Shown: one piece after another, positions 59,935-64,000 of the stretch | How the letters are laid out: every line of letters starts with the position of its first letter | How positions within the stretch are numbered: the stretch's first letter is position 1 | From: CAYOZN01 sp964408455 | GTDB taxonomy: Bacteria; Planctomycetota; Phycisphaerae; UBA1845; UTPLA1 | Length of the DNA: 64,000 nucleotides | Reading direction: 5' to 3' | Assembly (NCBI GenBank): GCA_964408455.1 | Contig: CAYOZN010000012.1 | Location: 62,001 to 126,000 of the forward strand | Made by a program: the position numbers and the translations under genes | Notes under the pieces: generated by a model | What the model was told of the DNA's origin: nothing | The model's input: the letters and a program-made list of their open reading frames with translations, nothing else | Databases searched by the model: none

Positions 59935-61635
59935 CTACGCAGGCGCGGTATACCGCTGCTCGATCAACGCCCGAATGCGCGAGCGACTCAGGTCAGTATC
60001 CACCCGCGTGTCCGCCTCGATCGCCGCTACCTGTTCCGCGAGCGCCTCGTCCTTGATATCGCGCCGCATCCATGCCGAGTAGTCGCCCCGCCGGCGGTGA
60101 TACTCCCACGTATCGTGGTCCACACCCTCGCCGATCTGTAAAAACAGCATCAGGTTCTGCGCACGCAGCCGCAGCCGGTGCCGCGGACCCAGAAAGTAGA
60201 AGCTGCGATCAGGCGCCAGCTCGCCCTCCGCATACTTGCGCCGGTGCCGCCGCCGCTCCGATTGCACCGGCACCGCCGCGAATGCCTCCGGCCGGCGGCC
60301 GTTGACGCCGCGCCGAAACCACACCAGCGATTCACCCGGTTGCACGGTCGTATTCACCGGCGGCGGCTCGCCCACCGCCGCGCAGTAGTCGGCCAGCGTG
60401 TTGGCGGGGTGTTCCCCGACGGCCACCACGACGCTGACCTGCTGCAACACGCGCGGATCGAGCGTATCGCATTCCACCGTGATGAACGCGGCGCCCATCA
60501 TCCCGTGCAGCGGGGCCGGCTCCGGATCGCCGACCGCGGGCATGACGTGGTGCGCCTCGTCAACGATGATCCAGTGCGGCAGCCCCACGCGCTCGCGAAG
60601 GCTGTACAGTCGCTTGAGCAGGTGCGAAAACGCTGTGGGTCGCTCGACCAGTGGCACGCCAAGAAAGCTCACGACCGCGCTGCGCATCGGATCGGCCAGC
60701 AGATGAACGACTTCGTCGGGGCTCGGGGGCTTGGAAGAGGTGCCGAGCATCGCCACCCGGGCGAGAAACTCGTAGTCGCCCTCGGGGTCAATAACGCAAA
60801 GCTGGTATTGCTCGCGGGCCAGTCGCTCCATGAAGGCCGTCGCAAGCGAGCTCTTGCCCGCCCCGGAATTGCCCGCGATCAGCACCGTCTCCCCGTAGGG
60901 TGGCAGGCACACCTCCGTCCCGTCCGGGCGTACGCCGATGGGAATGCACCGCCGCTGGGCCCGGTCCGCCAGGTCCGTCGCCAGCAGTTCGTCAATCAGA
61001 TCCTGCACCCCGGCCCCGTGATCGCGTTCGAGAACAATTTCGGCCCGCTCCTTCAGCGACGGCAGGGCATTGTTCACTACGGCCGAGCATTCGCAGAGCG
61101 TCAGAAACGCATGATCGTTTTCGGCATCGCCGACGCCGACCGCGTTGTGCTCCGACAGCCCCAGCTCCCGCAGGGCCGCCGTCAGCCCGGTCGCCTTGCT
61201 GACGCCGGTGGGCAGCACCATGACCGCGCCTTTGTTGAAGATGAGATGGTGTTCCAGTCCCAGATCGCGAATCGTCTCGAGCACCGTGGTTTCGTTGGGT
61301 CTCCACGTCGCGACAATGGTGCGGCCGACCGACAGGGGGACGACGCCGCGTTCGCGCAGGGCGGATATCAGCCGCGGCGGCGGCGGCTCGGCGAGTGCCT
61401 CCTCACGGCCGGTGCGCGGATCGTAGATCACGGCGCCGTTCTCGGCGACCACGCGGTCAAACACGTCCACGCGCGCGAAGACGCTGGTGAGTTCGCTGGT
61501 TCGACGCCCGGTCACCAGTAGGAGCTTCCGCCCCGAGGCCCGCACGCGCTCCAGTGCCGCAAGGGTAGCATCATCGACGCGGCCGTGATGCGCGATGGTT
61601 CCGTCGTAGTCACAGGCGAAGGCGAGATAGCGCAT
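59935..61635 (-). CDS. HAD-IIB phosphatase fused to a HerA/DUF87-like ATPase
   Basis: Residues 1-215 are a HAD hydrolase of the Cof/SPP type: DYDGT (residues 9-13), LLVTGR, GVSKATGL (Lys) and GVGDAENDHAF. Residues 230-480 are a P-loop ATPase: Walker A GNSGAGKSSLA (about 255-265) and Walker B HWIIVDEAHHVM (about 354-365). The domain resembles HerA/VirB4-like DUF87 proteins. It could couple nucleotide hydrolysis to phosphate removal from a sugar or nucleic-acid substrate; this is only inference. TATACT ends 7 nt before the ATG and no ribosome-binding site is present. It is the only gene of its kind nearby. Confidence 0.8.
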   Translation of the reverse strand: MRYLAFACDYDGTIAHHGRVDDATLAALERVRASGRKLLLVTGRRTSELTSVFARVDVFDRVVAENGAVIYDPRTGREEALAEPPPPRLISALRERGVVPLSVGRTIVATWRPNETTVLETIRDLGLEHHLIFNKGAVMVLPTGVSKATGLTAALRELGLSEHNAVGVGDAENDHAFLTLCECSAVVNNALPSLKERAEIVLERDHGAGVQDLIDELLATDLADRAQRRCIPIGVRPDGTEVCLPPYGETVLIAGNSGAGKSSLATAFMERLAREQYQLCVIDPEGDYEFLARVAMLGTSSKPPSPDEVVHLLADPMRSAVVSFLGVPLVERPTAFSHLLKRLYSLRERVGLPHWIIVDEAHHVMPAVGDPEPAPLHGMMGAAFITVECDTLDPRVLQQVSVVVAVGEHPANTLADYCAAVGEPPPVNTTVQPGESLVWFRRGVNGRRPEAFAAVPVQSERRRHRRKYAEGELAPDRSFYFLGPRHRLRLRAQNLMLFLQIGEGVDHDTWEYHRRRGDYSAWMRRDIKDEALAEQVAAIEADTRVDTDLSRSRIRALIEQRYTAPA

Positions 61636-61934
61636 ATGAGCGAGTATAGTTAGCAGCGAGCCACGCGGCGGGCAGCATTTGCGGCACGCACTTGCGCATG
61701 AATGAAGTGTAATTTAAATGATGTCGTAGCTCGGGCGTTCAAGCGAAGCGGACGAGCATGGGTCACAGTCTGCCAGGCGCACGGCAAGCCTCTCTGCACC
61801 GTGCAGGTTCATTATGCCGCCGCCGCTTCAAACCGGTTGGACGGCAACGCCCGGGCGCAACCGCACGGTCATTTCCCTGCACGGTGATGACTTTACACTC
61901 GCGCACCTGCCAACCGCAGGGTGCAGCGCGCCTG
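61636..61934. other. Intergenic region without a gene
   Basis: About 300 nt. TATACT on the minus strand at 61643-61648 lies just before the HAD-ATPase start. Nothing else is recognised. Confidence 0.45.
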
Positions 61935-62348
61935 TCATCCCAGGAGCCGCTGCATCTCCTGTCCATGCTCCTCTTCGTCGGCGGCCTGCTCCTCCATTTT
62001 CATCTTGAGACTGATGAGACCCGCTTCTTCCGCCATCCTGGCCAGTTTCAGATAGTGCTCGACGTCCACCCGTTCTTCCTTCACGTCGTTCGTGAGCATC
62101 GCCCGGGCATCGGCAGGGGGTGGCGCGAGGTCTGGCGCCAGCTTCGGCGTGCCGCCGAGTGTCACGATCGCATTCGCCAGGTACTGCGCGTGGCCCACCT
62201 CGTCCTTCACTTCCTCCAGGTACATCGAGCGCACCGCCTCCCATTCGGCGCCCTTGATCGATGCGGCTTGAAGCATGTATCTCAAAAACGTCGAAACCTC
62301 TCGGTTGAGGGCGCGGTTCAGACCCGCAATGATTGTGCTGTTGACCAT
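61935..62348 (-). CDS. Ferritin-like diiron protein
   Basis: The 137-residue four-helix protein has EVSTFLRYMLQAASIKG, VKDEVGHAQYLANAIVTLGG, VKEERVDVEHYLKLARMAEE and EEQAADEEEHGQEM, with Glu/His pairs of a ferritin or bacterioferritin-like diiron site (E-xx-H in two helices). It may store iron or handle peroxide. GGGAGG lies 5 nt before ATG 62348. It is the last minus-strand gene in this group. Confidence 0.82.
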   Translation of the reverse strand: MVNSTIIAGLNRALNREVSTFLRYMLQAASIKGAEWEAVRSMYLEEVKDEVGHAQYLANAIVTLGGTPKLAPDLAPPPADARAMLTNDVKEERVDVEHYLKLARMAEEAGLISLKMKMEEQAADEEEHGQEMQRLLG

Positions 62349-62459
62349 AAAATCCTCCCGAAAAAAAACCGGCAAACCCGTCATTGCTTCCTGTGACCGT
62401 AATTATCAATTCCGGTGCAAGTGTTCCGCGCACCACGGCATCGACTCGGCGAGGCCTTC

Positions 62460-62915
62460 TCACGTGCTTTCGTTTTGCTTGTCCAGCGTCTGTATAAAGG
62501 CGACCAGGTCCACCAACTGGCGAACGGTCATGCAGTGGCTGTAATCGCCCATTCGGGACAGTTGTCCGATCGAGACATTCTCCATACCTGCTGGAATCTG
62601 GTGCGAAGGCGCGACGATCGATTCGACCAGTTCGGCCCGCGTCAACTTCGCCTGATTCGGGCCCAGCCTTACCGGCACCTGCGGTGAAGCCACGGGAAAT
62701 GGAAAACCAGGGGCATCCACAGCGTGGCACGAGTTGCAGCCCAGCGCCAGAAACGCCTCCCGACCGGCCGCGGCATCTCCCGTGGGCAGGAAGAAACAGA
62801 CATCGTTCGACTTGGCGACCTGTTCCTCGACGTCTGCCAGGTTTGTTTGCGCGGGAGGTTTACACGCGAGGCCCGCGGAAAAAACCAACAATATAAACAG
62901 CAGTTTGAGCTTCAT
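62460..62915 (-). CDS. c-type cytochrome lipoprotein
   Basis: The 151-residue protein has a lipoprotein signal (LFILLVFSAGLAC) and one heme motif LGCNSCHAVD (CxxCH), with a distal Met likely in IPAGMENV or SRMGDY. It resembles small electron-carrying cytochromes anchored to a membrane on the periplasmic side. GGAG lies upstream of ATG 62915. It starts 15 nt after the coiled-coil protein gene ends. Confidence 0.85.
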   Translation of the reverse strand: MKLKLLFILLVFSAGLACKPPAQTNLADVEEQVAKSNDVCFFLPTGDAAAGREAFLALGCNSCHAVDAPGFPFPVASPQVPVRLGPNQAKLTRAELVESIVAPSHQIPAGMENVSIGQLSRMGDYSHCMTVRQLVDLVAFIQTLDKQNEST

Positions 62916-62929
62916 GATACAACTCCTCT

Positions 62930-63316
62930 TCACACCGGCTCCCGCAACGAAGACGCAAGCGCGTGCAGAAGCGCCATGGCGGACTCGTGCTGACGCCGGA
63001 TGCGCTCGTGTGTCGTTCGATGTTGCACGTGGGCCTGCGCGAGTTCCGTGACTCGTGCCGACGGCGGTAGAGCCACATCTTCGCAGCCCCGCAGGATTTC
63101 CGATTTCTTTTCGTGATCGTTCAACTCATTCGCCAGCCGGCGCAGGGCAGCGCCGTGGGCGACGATTCGATTGGATATCTGCTCCAACACGAAAAGCGCG
63201 TTCTGATGATCAGCCTGCCAGCGGCTGATTTCATCTTCCCACAGGATGTGTTCGCGGCGCCAATGGGAAAAATCACCACATTCCGTCGAGGGTGGAGCAA
63301 GCGTTTTGCCAGGCAT
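62930..63316 (-). CDS. Helical protein upstream of the cytochrome c gene
   Basis: The roughly 128-residue protein is almost wholly helical, with charged heptads (WRREHILWEDEISRWQADH, LRRLANELNDHEKKSEIL and THERIRRQHESAMALLHAL). It has no signal peptide. The gene directly precedes the cytochrome and may be co-transcribed, but no function can be given. ATG 63316 (with GGGAG upstream) is preferred over the GTG at 63328. Confidence 0.6.
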   Translation of the reverse strand: MPGKTLAPPSTECGDFSHWRREHILWEDEISRWQADHQNALFVLEQISNRIVAHGAALRRLANELNDHEKKSEILRGCEDVALPPSARVTELAQAHVQHRTTHERIRRQHESAMALLHALASSLREPV

Positions 63317-64000
63317 GTCTATGATCACTCCCTTCGTTTAGTAATGCCGGCTGACGCGTGAGTCGCGAATCATCGTCCCGGGCGGTCACAGCCGCAGCGT
63401 CCCGGAGGACGCGAATGCGTCACCGGACGCCGGCCAGGCTGCAGGCCAATGACGCGAACCACGGCTCGGCAGCGGCGCGCTGCGCCGGCTCTGGGCGCGT
63501 CGGATTCACCCTGCCGGCGCCGAATACTCGGCTTTCGATGGGGCTTGGATCTGCGGCAAAAGCCCCGTCGGCTCGCACATGTCGTTTTCTTGCAGTTGTT
63601 CCGACAGGTCCTCCTTTTCCATCCCAAACACAAGCAAGCAGCGTGCCGGGCGACTCGGAAAGGCAGATTGCATGCCCTGGCCCGGCCCGGCCGAATTAAA
63701 GCGGAGCCTGCCGTTCGCTGCCGGCGAACGGCCCTGGGGATTTCATGTTATACTGCGCAAAACTTCGCACGCGGTGCGCCTAATTCTGTTGCTCGCGCAA
63801 ATCAGGATCCGCGCCTGATTACCGAGCAGGGCACAGTACACAGGGCAGGATCAATTGAACGAAGGCTAATCGTCGTGTGCGCTGCGTGGCATAAGTGTTG
63901 CTGTTAAAGGTTCGACGGGCGGGTACCAGGGACATTGGGACACGACGCCACGAGTGCCAGTAAGATGCAGTGCCAGGCGGGATCGGCGGGGCTAACCATG
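63317..64000. other. Window end without a supported gene
   Basis: About 680 nt without a convincing frame. A hairpin (CCGTTCGC-TGCCG-GCGAACGG, 63711-63731) is followed by TGTTATACT (63746-63754), an extended -10 on the plus strand, so a gene probably starts just beyond the window. Confidence 0.45.
63746..63754 (+). promoter_or_regulatory. Extended -10 box pointing out of the window
   Basis: TG-T-TATACT is a good extended -10. A -35 is not evident. The palindrome just upstream may be an operator. Confidence 0.35.

Noticed and set aside
63358..63699. 113-residue plus-strand frame
   Set aside because: Low-complexity Ser/Arg/Ala sequence without a ribosome-binding site or motif.

Overview
This is a GC-rich bacterial chromosome window with about 55 protein genes, one tRNA and many short repeats. 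It most likely comes from a planctomycete, possibly of the Phycisphaerae type. The evidence is a PEP-CTERM surface protein, a DUF1571 protein, a double-length UvrA, DUF5117-type zinc protease and HtrA genes, and many GC-rich palindromes and AT-rich dispersed repeats of a kind common in that phylum. This placement rests on recognition of families, not on a search.

Layout. 0-3.2 kb: ruvC-ruvA-[RHH/PIN toxin-antitoxin]-ruvB. 3.2-4.6 kb: a 21-bp tandem repeat and a PEP-CTERM protein. 4.7-9 kb (minus): two secreted amidohydrolases and an HtrA protease. 9.2-11.9 kb: a lipoprotein, a methyltransferase and a second toxin-antitoxin pair. 12.2-21.1 kb: a split and doubled UvrA system with a nucleotidyltransferase gene between its parts, then a third toxin-antitoxin pair. 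21.2-29.4 kb: thymidine kinase, nucleoside permease, ETF alpha, a membrane Fe-S oxidoreductase, an SGNH protein and adenine deaminase. 29.5-33.5 kb: rpsP-trmD-rplS-yraN-tatD-ROK kinase. 33.5-41.1 kb: a response regulator, M16 and M48 peptidases, a Spy-like protein and three small minus-strand genes. 41.4-44.3 kb: tRNA-Ser(GGA) and a large zinc protease. 45-53.3 kb: topA, a queuosine-salvage homologue, DUF1571, a coiled-coil lipoprotein, DUF362 and a fourth toxin-antitoxin pair. 53.3-64 kb: an accessory region with a Tat phosphatase, a methyltransferase, a polysaccharide deacetylase, an orphan hydrogenase-neighbour protein, a HAD-ATPase fusion, and a ferritin/cytochrome c group.

Working together. 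Ruv, UvrA and TopA cover recombination, excision repair and topology. Thymidine kinase, the CNT permease and adenine deaminase form a nucleobase/nucleoside salvage set. EtfA and the Fe-S oxidoreductase probably pass electrons from flavoprotein dehydrogenases to the quinone pool. The ribosomal and tRNA-modification operon is housekeeping.

The most unusual things are three. First, excision-repair protein A is encoded as an ABC-I half, a nucleotidyltransferase gene, and a 1736-residue protein that joins the missing ABC-II half to a second complete UvrA plus a duplicated C-terminal domain. Second, a roughly 170-bp repeat with inverted GAATGC/GCATTC arms lies in frame inside that gene and also supplies the signal peptide of an amidohydrolase. 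Third, a HAD phosphatase is fused to a HerA-like ATPase. Several genes lack a Shine-Dalgarno site and have a -10-like box 6-9 nt before the start codon, which suggests leaderless transcripts.
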